Assembly: GCA_035495555.1 (NCBI GenBank)
Contig: DATJFQ010000082.1
Location: forward strand, 1 to 64,000
DNA: 64,000 nt
DNA from: DATJFQ01 sp035495555
GTDB lineage: Bacteria > Acidobacteriota > Vicinamibacteria > Vicinamibacterales > 2-12-FULL-66-21
Reading direction: 5' to 3'
Both the position numbers and the translations under genes were made by a program. Of the stretch, positions 32,326-41,845 are shown one piece after another; position 1 is the first letter of the stretch; each line of letters opens with the position of its first letter. A model generated the notes under the pieces. The model ran no database searches. It saw nothing but the letters and a program-made list of their open reading frames with translations, and was not told the DNA's origin.

Positions 32326-35025
32326 TCACCTGACGCGCACGTACACCCCCAGAAACCGAGCATCCCTGTTGCCCGGCTCGGTTTCCGAAGGCCGGAAACC
32401 AGAGGATGATGTAAGCCTGATCAGCGCGGCGTTGCGTGGCGAATCGATGGGCACGCGCACGTCGCGCTCTTCGCCGGGCGCGAGCGTCACCACGTCCCGC
32501 CACTGGCCGGCTTCGAGCGTGACCTCGTTCTGCACCGGCGCGTTCCGCACAGCGATGTCGATCGATGCCGCCGGTGGGTCAGGCGCGATGACGATGGATG
32601 TAGATCGCGAGCCGCCCACCCAGAAGCCCGACGGCTCCGCGAAGGACCGGTCGTCCAGGAAGAACACGACCGCCGAACCGTAGCGGACCGCTCGACGCGC
32701 CAGACCGTCTGTCAGCCGCTCCCCGGGCGACAGCAGGTGGACGGGCCGGAGTGTCAGGCGGCGGATCGCGTCCCGCGCAGTTTCGTCCGAACGAACGACG
32801 ATCGAACGGACGTCGACGGGAAATCGCAGCAGCACGCCATGTTCGAACGTCGAGAGCGGTTCGGTCGCAATCGCGAACTGATCCTGCGCAATGCCGGCCA
32901 TCACCCAGCCTTCAGCGGGCGGTCCCGTGACCGATAACCGGTAGTCACCCGCCGGGATCGCCGGCAGCACCGCGACCGATCGGTTGCTTCGTGGCGCGCC
33001 ACGGGAACCGCTCGTGCCGGGATCGACCTCGATCGTAATCGAGGCCGCGTAGCGCGCGGACGGAACGACCCGGTATCGCCGCAGATCGACGACCAGGGTC
33101 GGCGCCGACGAGAGGGTCCGCAGAGCGGACAACTCCGAGAACGGCTCCCGCAGGGGCTCCGCCGCCGAAAGATGCCAGACGATGGTCGCGCACGCCATCG
33201 TGGCAAGCGCGCTCGACCACGTGACGATCGTCAGCAGCCGCTCCGGTGCGCTCCGCGATCGCCAGCGCGCGACGGCGGCGATGAGGGCGCATGCCACGAG
33301 CCACGGCAGCGCAGCGAGCGTGCCCGCCCGCGCGGCCGTCTGCCTCGCGCCAATGGCTGTTCCGACAGGCAGCGGGACGTATGCGGGAAGCGCGGACGAC
33401 AGATCGACGGCGCGGCTCGCCCACTCGGCCCACGGCGCGGGCGTCATGCCGGCGTCGTTACGGGCGTGATAGGCGAGACGGCCGCCGCCAGCGCCGGCCG
33501 TGACTGCGGAAATCCAGAGCGTGACGACCAGGGCAGCCAGCATCACGGTCCGAATACCGCGATGGGCTGCGGATGCGGACCACGCGCGCGCGGCGGGAAT
33601 GGCGAGCGGCAGCAGCACGGGCACGAGGAACCGTGCCGGACCGCTCCAGCCCGCCCACCACATCGCGAACGTCGCCACGATCAGCAGGTACGGAACGACC
33701 ATGACCGCGTAGTCCACCGCGAGGCGCCGCGCGTGCGAGAACCCGGCGAGCGCGACCGCGAGCGCCGGCGCCGTGAAGAACAGCCCGAAGCCCTGATCGA
33801 AGAGGAGGCCGCCAAGACCATTCGACAGATACGCGAAGGAGTTCTGCGCCTGCCGACCATACGGCGCGGAGGGGTCGGGCATGCCGTACACGATGACGAA
33901 GAAGAACAACCAGCCGAGCGCGCTGACTGCGGGCACGCTGAGAAAGGCAATCGCCTTGGCCACCGGATTCGGCGTACGCGCGAGCCGCACGAGGATCAAT
34001 CCGCCCAGCGTGGCCGCGAGCACCGCGAAACGCGTGTGCATCCAGGGAAGGAGGGCGAGCGCGAGCCCGTGCAAGAGCCAGGGCTGCCATCGCGTGCTGT
34101 GGTCGCTCGCTTCCCACTCCGTACGCATCAGCGCCCACACACCGGTCAGCACGACGGCCGCGCCCGGGCCGTCCGGATACACCGTGTAGGTCTCCACGAG
34201 AAACGGACACGCGAGCGCAACGCTGGCCCAGCCGAACCACGCCGCCGCTGCGCTGGTCGTCGCGCGCCACGCGAGCCACCACGTCAGCGCCCCCGCCGCA
34301 GCAGCCACGAGGATCAGGAACAGCACAACCCCGCGGTAGCCGCCGATCGCAAACGCCGGCAGCACCAGCGCCGGAAGGCCGGGCGCGTGGATCGAATACA
34401 CGGCGCCGTTGCGGCCGCGCTGGACGAAGTCCGGCTTCAGATCGCCGGCGAAGTACGCGTGGTAATCGCCGCGCTGATGGTTGTTCTCGATCTTCAGGTC
34501 GTGGTCGTAGAGCAGACTCTGGGTGACGACGAGATAGTGCGGCTCATCGCCGCCGGGCAGCGACGGCGATGCGCACCAGGCCGCGGCGGCGAAGACGACG
34601 AACGAGAGAACGGCCGCGTGGAGGCACTGCCGGCGCGGCGGGGTGGCATTGTAGTAGGTGGTATTGCGCTGCACGACCGCAAGGACCGCGATGGCGCACG
34701 CGATCCAGAGCAGCGTCAGGATCGGCCCGGTCCAGAGGAGAAACGCCGCCGGCACCCTGAACGGAAGCCACGGCAGGAGAACGAACGCGAGCGGCGACAG
34801 CGCGATGAGGACGCCGCGCGATCGCGCCGGCGGCCACGCGGCGCCACACGCGGCGGTGCCCGCGAGCAGCGCAATCCCGATGTAAGCGGGATCGATGGGC
34901 AGGAGTGCCACGCGGGTTGCGTCGCCAGCCGCGACCACCAGCGAGCCATACGACAGCCAGGCCGCGGCAGCCGCGACCGCGCCCGCCAGCACGGCATACA
35001 CACGCGACGAAGGTAGAATGCGCAA
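32326..35025 (-). CDS. Large multispanning membrane protein, GT-C/ArnT-like glycosyltransferase candidate
   Basis: About 899 residues if started at TTG 35025, or 888 from GTG 34992. The first ~560 residues hold a dozen or more membrane helices. A periplasmic loop contains GGDEPHYLVVTQSLL, where the acidic pair resembles the catalytic site of GT-C enzymes that use polyprenyl-phosphate sugars. The last ~230 residues form a soluble beta-rich domain. The open frame continues further upstream but overlaps the divergent gene and lacks similarity to membrane proteins, so I reject that part. The function is inferred from topology only. Confidence 0.75.
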   Translation of the reverse strand: MRILPSSRVYAVLAGAVAAAAAWLSYGSLVVAAGDATRVALLPIDPAYIGIALLAGTAACGAAWPPARSRGVLIALSPLAFVLLPWLPFRVPAAFLLWTGPILTLLWIACAIAVLAVVQRNTTYYNATPPRRQCLHAAVLSFVVFAAAAWCASPSLPGGDEPHYLVVTQSLLYDHDLKIENNHQRGDYHAYFAGDLKPDFVQRGRNGAVYSIHAPGLPALVLPAFAIGGYRGVVLFLILVAAAAGALTWWLAWRATTSAAAAWFGWASVALACPFLVETYTVYPDGPGAAVVLTGVWALMRTEWEASDHSTRWQPWLLHGLALALLPWMHTRFAVLAATLGGLILVRLARTPNPVAKAIAFLSVPAVSALGWLFFFVIVYGMPDPSAPYGRQAQNSFAYLSNGLGGLLFDQGFGLFFTAPALAVALAGFSHARRLAVDYAVMVVPYLLIVATFAMWWAGWSGPARFLVPVLLPLAIPAARAWSASAAHRGIRTVMLAALVVTLWISAVTAGAGGGRLAYHARNDAGMTPAPWAEWASRAVDLSSALPAYVPLPVGTAIGARQTAARAGTLAALPWLVACALIAAVARWRSRSAPERLLTIVTWSSALATMACATIVWHLSAAEPLREPFSELSALRTLSSAPTLVVDLRRYRVVPSARYAASITIEVDPGTSGSRGAPRSNRSVAVLPAIPAGDYRLSVTGPPAEGWVMAGIAQDQFAIATEPLSTFEHGVLLRFPVDVRSIVVRSDETARDAIRRLTLRPVHLLSPGERLTDGLARRAVRYGSAVVFFLDDRSFAEPSGFWVGGSRSTSIVIAPDPPAASIDIAVRNAPVQNEVTLEAGQWRDVVTLAPGEERDVRVPIDSPRNAALIRLTSSSGFRPSETEPGNRDARFLGVYVRVR

Positions 35026-35031
35026 TTCTAC
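35013..35031. promoter_or_regulatory. Palindrome with two divergent -10 boxes
   Basis: GTAGAAT-GCGCA-ATTCTAC reads as TAGAAT on both strands, at 35014-35019 (+) and 35030-35025 (-). The plus-strand ATG is at 35032 and the minus-strand start is at 35025 or 34992. Transcripts in both directions would be nearly leaderless. The arms could also bind a dimeric regulator. Confidence 0.55.
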
Positions 35032-36687
35032 ATGGAGTACCGCTCGGACCTGCGCGTCCGCGAAACGGCGAGCATCTGGGTCGCCGGCGCCGCGCTCGCC
35101 ATCCTGATGACGTGGCCGCTCGCCGCAGGTCTCGGCCACCTTGGCCGCACCACGGGAGCCGACGGACAGTTCAGTCTGTGGAACGTCGCCTGGGTCGCGC
35201 GCACGCTCGTCGCGAACCCCGCGGGGCTCTTCAACGCCAACATCTTCTATCCGCACAGAACGACGCTCGCCTACTCCGAAGCGAACCTGCTCGAAGGTGC
35301 GCTGGGCGTTCCGATCTGGTGGGCCACGCGCAATCCTTACGCAACGCTCAACGTCATCGTCCTGCTCGCCTTCACGACCTCGTTCGCCTGCATGTATTTC
35401 CTCGCGCGGCATCTTTCGCGCAGCCGCGCGGGTTCCGCGGTCGCGGGCATCGCTTACGCGTACTGTCCGTACGTCTTCGCGCACACGCCGCACATCCAGT
35501 TGCTCGCGACTGGAGGGCTGCCGCTCTCAATGCTCATGCTGCAGAAGCTCGCCGACCGGCCGTCGCCGAAACGCGGCGTGCTGCTCGGGCTGGCGCTCGT
35601 GGCGCAAACGCTCGCATGCGCGTACTACGGCGTCTTCGCGGCGTTGATGGTCGCGTTCGGGACGCTGGTGTTGGCGGGCACGCGGCGCTTGTGGCGCTCG
35701 AGGATATTCTGGCAGTCGGTGGCCGCAGGGGCATTCGTCGCGCTGGCGGCGACGATTCCGGTGTTCCTCGAATACGTGCGCGTCAAGAGCGAGACCGAGT
35801 TCGGCCGGACGATCGCCGACGCGGCGCGATGGTCCGCAAAACCGCAGGACTACATCGTCTCGTCTGCGCACGCCCACGCCTGGCTCCTGGCCATCGCCCG
35901 CCGCTTCGAGCACTGGGAAGAAGTGCTCTTTCCGGGCATGCTGGCGCTCCTTCTCGGACTGGCCGGCCTCGTGCTGTGCGCGCGCCGCAGCGCATCGCGC
36001 CAGGCGCGGGAGGCGGCTCTCCTCTACGGCTCACTGGGCGGCCTGGCGCTCTGGAGTTCGTTCGGACCGGCCGCAGGCCTGTATCGCGTCCTCTTCCACC
36101 TGCCGCTCTTTTCGTTTCTTCGAGCGCCCTCGCGTTTCGGTCTCGTCGTCGTCTTCGCGCTTGCGGTGCTGGCCGCCTTTGCCGTCCGAGCGCTGCTCGA
36201 TCGTTTCGCAAGTCACATGCGCGCGCCAGTGGCCGCCACACTCGTGGCCGCCGCGCTGCTCGAATTGAACGTGCTTCCGTTTCCGTGGGAGCGCGCGCCG
36301 ATGGTGCCATCGCCGTATCGCGTGCTCGCGTCGCTCCCTGTTTTCCCTGTAGCGGAGTTCCCGTTTTACAGTGAGCGCGTCACGTTTCCGCTTCACGCGC
36401 AATACATGCTGTTTTCAACGACGCACTGGATGCCGCTCGTGAACGGCTACAGCGACGTGATCCCGCTCGATTTCCGGGAGTCCGCCGCGGTGCTTGGTGC
36501 GTTTCCTTCGAGAGAAGCGTTCGCCGTGCTTGCGCACCATCGCGTGCGCTACATCGGTGTGCACTGGGACATGTACGGCCCGCGCGCCGAGGCGACCCGC
36601 CATGCGATCGATGGGTACGCTGGCAACTTGAAGGTTCTCGCGGCAGATGCGCGGATGACGCTGTATGAGGTGGTGCGTTACCCCTGA
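35032..36687 (+). CDS. Multispanning membrane protein, GT-C-like
   Basis: This 551-residue protein has roughly ten to eleven membrane helices in the first 420 residues and a soluble C-terminal part. The first extracytoplasmic loop has GADGQFSLWNVAWVARTLV and NIFYPHRTTLAYSEANLLEG, typical of uncharacterised bacterial GT-C-like proteins. It is divergent from the protein at 32326-35025 and converges on the lytic transglycosylase with a 21-base gap. A role in surface polysaccharide or glycoprotein assembly is an inference from fold. Confidence 0.75.
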   Translation: MEYRSDLRVRETASIWVAGAALAILMTWPLAAGLGHLGRTTGADGQFSLWNVAWVARTLVANPAGLFNANIFYPHRTTLAYSEANLLEGALGVPIWWATRNPYATLNVIVLLAFTTSFACMYFLARHLSRSRAGSAVAGIAYAYCPYVFAHTPHIQLLATGGLPLSMLMLQKLADRPSPKRGVLLGLALVAQTLACAYYGVFAALMVAFGTLVLAGTRRLWRSRIFWQSVAAGAFVALAATIPVFLEYVRVKSETEFGRTIADAARWSAKPQDYIVSSAHAHAWLLAIARRFEHWEEVLFPGMLALLLGLAGLVLCARRSASRQAREAALLYGSLGGLALWSSFGPAAGLYRVLFHLPLFSFLRAPSRFGLVVVFALAVLAAFAVRALLDRFASHMRAPVAATLVAAALLELNVLPFPWERAPMVPSPYRVLASLPVFPVAEFPFYSERVTFPLHAQYMLFSTTHWMPLVNGYSDVIPLDFRESAAVLGAFPSREAFAVLAHHRVRYIGVHWDMYGPRAEATRHAIDGYAGNLKVLAADARMTLYEVVRYP

Positions 36688-36708
36688 CGCCGCGTGAGCG
36701 TCGTGGTT

Positions 36709-39033
36709 CTACCCGCCGCCTGTTTTTCTGCGTGCCGGTTTCTTCTTCTTCGCGGCGGCCTTCTTTTTCGCCGTGCTCTTCTTCGAAGGACTGCTCTTCT
36801 TCGCGGCGGGTGCAACTGTGGAGGTCGCGCTTGCAGGACGCGGTGCAACCCGGATCGGCTGCCCGCCCGCTTCACCGTACAACCGCCGATAGTCTTCCGC
36901 CGTGCCGAGGATGCGCTTTACGTAGTTCTGTGTCTCGGGGAACGGGATGTCGTCGATGAACTCGTCCTCGTCCAGGCCGGGCCGTTCGGCTTTCCAACGC
37001 ACCACGCGGCTCTCACCGGCGTTGTAGCTGGCGAGCGCGTAGTATGTGCCGCCGAATTGCTGCACCAGTTTCGCGAAATACAGCGTGCCGAGGCGGATGT
37101 TCAACTCGGGGTTCGTCAGCATGGCCGTATTGAAGCGGCGGATGCCGAGCGACTGCGCGAGGCGGCGTCCCGTCGCGGGCACGACCTGCATCAGCCCCCA
37201 CGCGTTCGCGTTCGAGCGTACGCCCGCTTCGAACGTCGACTCCTGCGCGATGAGCGCTGCAACGATATAGGGATCGAGGTCGTGCTGGGCGGAGTAGCGC
37301 TTGATCGAATCCCAATAGGTGAGCGGATAGATGACCTGCAGAATTTCCGGCGGCAGATCCTCGCCGCCCGAGGCGAGGTGCTGCGGATACGCCCGCCGCA
37401 TCAGCGTGATCGCTTTTCGCAGTTCTCCTTTCTGGTGGTAGACCCATGCGATCGTCGCGTCGATCACCGGCGAGTTGCCCCACGCCTTCTGCGCGTATCG
37501 CAGCTCGTCCAGCCCGTCGTCATAGAGACCCGCGGCGAGCAGCTTCTGTATCACGGCGGCATTGGGCGGGAGTTCGACGGCCGGCGCCTGCGTCGACCGT
37601 GCCGACGCCGGAACGACAACGCCGTCGCCGTCGGCGTGCCTTGCGCCAGCCGTCGACAGCCGACGGCCGGCGAGACGGCCGTAATACGAGTTCATGTAGT
37701 CGGTATAGACCAGGCGCAGCCGCGCGTTCGCCGTCGTGCGGTCGCCCATCTGCGCGCGTGCGCGGGCCGCCCAGTACAGATACGGCGGCCGGTAGTCCGA
37801 ACGCGGGAACGCGGCCGCCGCGGCTTCGAACACGCGGACGGTCTCGGCGTAGTTCGCGGTCTTGTAGCACCACCAGCCGTACTTCCACGCGGCCCGCTCG
37901 GCGCGCGTGCCGTTCGGAAATTTCTCGAAGAGCTCCTTGAACGTCTGTGCGGCGAGCTCGTCCTCGTTCGCCAGAATGTAATACGTCCCGAGGTTGTTCA
38001 GCGCCTCTTCGGACCAGGAGCTGTCGGGGAAATCCGATACGAGCGTGTGGGTGAGCGCGATGTACTGATCGCGATCCCCGATTTCGCCGATCGCACCCAG
38101 GTAGAAAAACCGCGCCTCCGCGCGGCGAGACGCGCGATCCAGGTACGGCTGCAGCGCGTCGCGCGCCGCCGCGTACCGCTTCAGGAAGTAATCGCACTCC
38201 GCGAGCCGGAGGTCGACCAGCTCGCGGTCGTCACCCGTCGCCTGCTCCTGCAGCGCAGCCAGCGCGGTCCGTGCTTCCTGATACCGTTTCGCGCCAAACA
38301 GCAGCGACGCCCGTCCGAGATCGAGCTTGTAGCTGGTCTTGACGATCTGGTCCTGCAGCGATGCCAGTGGTGCCTCCGCGGCGTTAGCGGCATCGCTGAG
38401 CGGGAACTCGTAGTAGACGCGGACGTATGCCTCCGCGGCGCGCTTGCGATCGCCGGCGGCAAGCGCCGCACGGCCAAGCCGCATCAGCACGTCGTCTGGA
38501 GCCGACGTCTTCTGCGACGACAGCTTCTCGTAAATGTCGGCCGCACTCCTGGGATCGCCCGTCAGTTCGTCGGCTTCTCCAAGCGCGAGCCGTGAGGCAA
38601 TCGAAAGGTTGCCGTCAGGCTTGCGTTCGACGAGCGCGGCGAGCACGCGCTTCGCCTCCGCCGCGTGAGACAGCCGCAGTTCCGAAAGACCCTGGTAATA
38701 CGCGGCGTAATCGCCAAGCGCGGCGCCCTCCGCGTACGCCCGCTGCGCGGCCGCGAGCGCTCCAGCATAGTTGCCCGCGGCGTAAGCGGAGGCCGCGGCC
38801 GCGAGCGACGCGTTCTCGTGCTTGTCGCGCTCGGCGCGCGTCGGCGCGAGCCAGAAGTCGTCCACGTTCTGCGGCACCGCGGCGTGAGCGGTGGGAACCA
38901 GCAGCGGCTCCGCGGCGGGCGTGGGCGCGCTCTGCTGTGTCTGCGGATCCTGAGTCTGCGCGGTCGGATGGAAGGGCAACAGCAGCGCTGCCGCCACCGT
39001 CAGAGCGGCCGTGGTGGGACGAGATACGAGCAT
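36709..39033 (-). CDS. Soluble lytic transglycosylase with TPR-like superhelix
   Basis: This 774-residue periplasmic enzyme cuts the MurNAc-GlcNAc bond of peptidoglycan. It has a signal peptide (about 1-26), a long alpha-alpha superhelix of TPR type (about 60-560) and an SLT domain. The SLT domain has catalytic Glu598 in AQESTFEAGV, then NAWGLMQVVPATG and YALASYNAGESRV. The C-terminus is a lysine-rich tail with KKKAAAKKKKPARRK, unusual for the family and able to bind anionic cell-wall polymers. It lies five bases past the end of the coiled-coil/GAF gene on the same strand. Confidence 0.93.
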   Translation of the reverse strand: MLVSRPTTAALTVAAALLLPFHPTAQTQDPQTQQSAPTPAAEPLLVPTAHAAVPQNVDDFWLAPTRAERDKHENASLAAAASAYAAGNYAGALAAAQRAYAEGAALGDYAAYYQGLSELRLSHAAEAKRVLAALVERKPDGNLSIASRLALGEADELTGDPRSAADIYEKLSSQKTSAPDDVLMRLGRAALAAGDRKRAAEAYVRVYYEFPLSDAANAAEAPLASLQDQIVKTSYKLDLGRASLLFGAKRYQEARTALAALQEQATGDDRELVDLRLAECDYFLKRYAAARDALQPYLDRASRRAEARFFYLGAIGEIGDRDQYIALTHTLVSDFPDSSWSEEALNNLGTYYILANEDELAAQTFKELFEKFPNGTRAERAAWKYGWWCYKTANYAETVRVFEAAAAAFPRSDYRPPYLYWAARARAQMGDRTTANARLRLVYTDYMNSYYGRLAGRRLSTAGARHADGDGVVVPASARSTQAPAVELPPNAAVIQKLLAAGLYDDGLDELRYAQKAWGNSPVIDATIAWVYHQKGELRKAITLMRRAYPQHLASGGEDLPPEILQVIYPLTYWDSIKRYSAQHDLDPYIVAALIAQESTFEAGVRSNANAWGLMQVVPATGRRLAQSLGIRRFNTAMLTNPELNIRLGTLYFAKLVQQFGGTYYALASYNAGESRVVRWKAERPGLDEDEFIDDIPFPETQNYVKRILGTAEDYRRLYGEAGGQPIRVAPRPASATSTVAPAAKKSSPSKKSTAKKKAAAKKKKPARRKTGGG

Positions 39034-39038
39034 GGTGC

Positions 39039-41225
39039 TTAGACTGCGGTGCCGAGCAGGGCCGCGTCGCCGTCCGCGAGCGCCTGCACGAGTTCCTGCT
39101 GAAAGTACGTCGCGCGTCCGCCAATGGTCGGCGGCACGCGTTCCTCATAGAGCCGGCGCGCCCGATCGATCTCGGGCCGCAGCCGCTGGAGCAGGTCACG
39201 CTGCTGGCGGCCGAGGCGGATGGCCGACTCGTTGTACAGCTTGATTTCGGACAGCAGCAGCCGCGCGTAGCGTCGGGCGCGCTGCTCGTCTTCGACCCGC
39301 GGCGGTGCTATCGCCAGCATATCGCCGTTTCTCGGCGCGACGGCCTGGACAGTCCGTGCAGCCGTAACCGCGCCGAGCACGAGCGACGCGTGGCGGGCCA
39401 TCGCGTCGACCGCGTCGGTCCAGTCGCGGCTGGACGGGTGCGAATAACCCTTCGACCCGTAGACGTCCAGCACGTTGACCGCCGCGTCGGCATACAGGAC
39501 CGCGACGACGCGTTCGCCGACGCTGAGCGGAACCGCAATCCCCGTCTGCTCGGGTCCGATCGCGGCAAATGCCGGAGGTGGGACGTCCATGCTCGACAAC
39601 TGCATCTCGCGGCTGCGGACGGCGAGCGACAGCAGTCCTGTGCCGCTGAGCGACGTCTCATAAGGCGAGCCATTCGTCGACGGAAAGCCGGCGGTCCGGA
39701 AGGAACTCAAGCGATCGCCGCTCAGCACGAACACGGCGGCGCGTCCTGCAACCGCTGCGGCGTGTTCCGTCAGCGTCTCGAGCGCATGGGTCAACGACGT
39801 GCTGTGGTCCAGCGCGCGCACCGCGGCGACGACAGCTCGAACGGTCTGTCGCGCGGTAGCCGCCTCGACCTCGCGCGCGGCCAGCGCCGATTCCGCGCGG
39901 TCACGCTCGTCGGCAATCGCGTGCTCCGCGCGGATGCGTTCCGCTGCCAGCGTGCGTTCGAGCTCCTCCCGCGTGCGCGCCAGCGCCTCCGCGTGGTGGC
40001 GGTCAGCCTCCATACGGACCTGCGCAACCGTGTCGGCGGCCTCGCGTTCGGCATCCGCGCGCGCCTCGGCGACTCGCTCGTCCGCCTCGGCCTGCGCTGC
40101 GGCGCGCGCCTGAGCGATTGCCTCTGCCAGCCGCTGCTCTGCGTCCGCGCGTGCCTTCTCGACGGCTTCCGCTGCACGCCGTTGGACGTCTGCGTGCGCC
40201 TGCGCGATCGCGTCGGACGAGGCACGTTCGATCTCTGCACGAGCCTGCGCGATCCGTTCCTCGGCACGGCGGTCCGCATCGTCTCTGGCACGCGCAATCG
40301 CGTCGTCCGTCCTGTGCTCCGCGTCGGCTCGTGCCTGCGCGATCGCGTCCTGAGCGCGCGCCTCGGCGTCTGAACGCGCCTGCGCGATTGCCTCCGACGA
40401 CGTGCGTTCGATCTCACCGCGTGCGGCGGCGATGGCGGCTGCACCGGCGCGTTCGGCGGCGTCACGAGCGAGCGCGATCGCCTCTGCTGACGCGCGTTCA
40501 ATCTCGGCGCGCGCCTGCGCGATGGTGTCCGTCGCCCGCTGATCCGCCTCCGTCAGGGCGTGTGCAATCGACTCGTCCGCCCGGCGTTCCGCTTCGGCCC
40601 GCGCCCCGGCGATTGCCTCGGCGGCCTGACGCTCGGCGTCGGCACGCGCCTGCGCGATCAGCGCGTTTGCGCGCTCCTCATGCGCCGAACGCGCCTGCGC
40701 GATCGCATCAGCGGAACACCGATCGGCTTCTGTCCGAGCCGCAGCAATCGCGATCGCGGCGGTGCGCTCCATGTCGCTGCGCGCTCGCGCGAGGAGTTCT
40801 GCGTGTGTGCGTTCTACTTCGTCGCGGACTCGCGCGACCGATTCGTCCAGTTGACGCTGCGCGGCGGCGTGCGCATCGGCAAGTCGCGCCGCTGCCTGCT
40901 GCTCGCTGTCCGCGCGCGCCTGCGCGACAGCATCTGCCGTGCGCCGCTCCGCTTCCGCGAGCACGGCCGCTGTGGCTTCGGCGACGCGGCGATCGCCGTC
41001 GGCCCGAAGGGCCCGGGTCTCCGCATCGAGCCGCGCCGCCCACTCGTCCCGCAGCGCGTCGATCTGCTGGTTGAACGCGCGTTCTGCGTCCTCGCGCGCG
41101 CGCCGGCGGGCGTCATCCAGCGCGGCTGCATACTGGACGGAGAACGCGGCAAACTGCGCGTCGATGACGCTCTCGAGGTTGTGCCGGAGCGTATCGACGG
41201 GGGTGCCGGACTCGTCCGGAGGCAT
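39039..41225 (-). CDS. Giant pentadecad coiled coil with C-terminal GAF-like domain
   Basis: The 728-residue protein starts at ATG 41225. Residues 100-429 consist of 22 consecutive 15-residue units with no phase slip; the consensus is IAQARADAERRAAEA. A 15-residue repeat gives 3.75 residues per turn, which predicts a nearly straight or slightly right-handed coiled coil rather than the usual heptad form. Residues about 460-640 look like a GAF domain (LETLTEHAAAVAGRAAVFVL, TGIAVPLSVGERVVAVLYAD). There is no signal peptide or membrane helix. It may be a cytoskeletal or scaffold protein. It is probably co-transcribed with the lytic transglycosylase. Confidence 0.82.
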   Translation of the reverse strand: MPPDESGTPVDTLRHNLESVIDAQFAAFSVQYAAALDDARRRAREDAERAFNQQIDALRDEWAARLDAETRALRADGDRRVAEATAAVLAEAERRTADAVAQARADSEQQAAARLADAHAAAQRQLDESVARVRDEVERTHAELLARARSDMERTAAIAIAAARTEADRCSADAIAQARSAHEERANALIAQARADAERQAAEAIAGARAEAERRADESIAHALTEADQRATDTIAQARAEIERASAEAIALARDAAERAGAAAIAAARGEIERTSSEAIAQARSDAEARAQDAIAQARADAEHRTDDAIARARDDADRRAEERIAQARAEIERASSDAIAQAHADVQRRAAEAVEKARADAEQRLAEAIAQARAAAQAEADERVAEARADAEREAADTVAQVRMEADRHHAEALARTREELERTLAAERIRAEHAIADERDRAESALAAREVEAATARQTVRAVVAAVRALDHSTSLTHALETLTEHAAAVAGRAAVFVLSGDRLSSFRTAGFPSTNGSPYETSLSGTGLLSLAVRSREMQLSSMDVPPPAFAAIGPEQTGIAVPLSVGERVVAVLYADAAVNVLDVYGSKGYSHPSSRDWTDAVDAMARHASLVLGAVTAARTVQAVAPRNGDMLAIAPPRVEDEQRARRYARLLLSEIKLYNESAIRLGRQQRDLLQRLRPEIDRARRLYEERVPPTIGGRATYFQQELVQALADGDAALLGTAV
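39939..40928 (-). repeat. 45-bp coding repeat (22 units) in the coiled-coil gene
   Basis: The 22 15-residue units are encoded by degenerate 45-bp repeats centred on ATCGCGCAGGCGCG-type blocks. Copies differ in codon use, so the array is not a recent perfect duplication. Confidence 0.8.
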
Positions 41226-41301
41226 GTCGTTCGCATTATCGGGGCGCGGATCAGCCAAGTCAAGACCCGAAAAACCGCACAACTCCCATCGTCACAGTAA
41301 G

Positions 41302-41331
41302 TTGACCGTTGGCGAGCAGAGCGGGTACAAT
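41302..41331 (+). promoter_or_regulatory. Promoter of tmRNA
   Basis: TTGACC (41302-41307), an 18-base spacer and TACAAT (41326-41331) form a strong sigma-70 promoter. The mature tmRNA begins ~108 bases further on, so a 5' leader must be removed. The leader contains GAGCACC/GGCGCACCGAGCACC words of the GC-rich repeat family. Confidence 0.7.
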
Positions 41332-41445
41332 AGGCGTTCCGGCGGCAGCGCGGGAACAGTGTGCCCGCGCCCGAACGACGGTGCCCGGAGCACCTGGCAC
41401 GGCGCACCGAGCACCAAGCACTTCGGGGCGTGAGCCCCGAACTAC

Positions 41446-41797
41446 GGGGGCGAATCAGATTCGACGGAGGTACGGTTCCGATAGATGCGTGCCGAGGACC
41501 ATCACCCTCGCTAATCAGATGGAAACAAACCTAACTGCGGATACGCAGCTCGCTCTCGCAGCGTAAAACCCTGTGAGCGTCCGTCCTCATCAGCCTGCGG
41601 GTGGGGAACGGATGTCATTGCAGCAGGCTGGCCGACCCCGGCTGATTCGGACGGGACAGGCGAGATTTTCCCGGATCTGGTGCCCGGCTTTTCTTCGTCG
41701 CGACTCGAGGCCGGGCGCGACATATCAGACGCGGCTACGCACGTAGATGCTGTCGGGGATGTATTTTCGGACGCGGGTGCAACTCCCGCCGCCTCCA
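41446..41797 (+). ncRNA. ssrA: tmRNA
   Basis: tmRNA frees stalled ribosomes and tags the nascent chain for proteolysis. The 5' end GGGGGCG pairs with CGCCTCC near the 3' end, giving a tRNA-like acceptor stem with discriminator A at 41797. The 5' AATCAGATTCGACGG and the 3' GACGCGGGTGCAACTCCCGCC are hallmark tmRNA sequences. The open frame from 41510 encodes the tag ANQMETNLTADTQLALAA and ends TAA at 41564-41566, with the usual ALAA terminus. The CCA is not encoded (TTA follows) and must be added. The length of 352 bases is normal. Confidence 0.95.
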
Positions 41798-41808
41798 TTA
41801 TTCTTTCT

Positions 41809-41831
41809 TCCGAGGGGCTTCGCCCCTCGGA
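41809..41831 (+). terminator. Hairpin after tmRNA
   Basis: TCCGAGGGGC and GCCCCTCGGA form a 10-base stem around a TTC loop 11 bases past the tmRNA. No T run follows, but TTATTCTTTCT precedes it. Confidence 0.5.
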
Positions 41832-41845
41832 CTCCCCTACTCTCA

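Noticed and set aside
41309..41566. 85-codon protein gene ending in the ALAA peptide
   Set aside because: Only its last 18 codons are real, as the tmRNA tag; the upstream part is leader and repeat.
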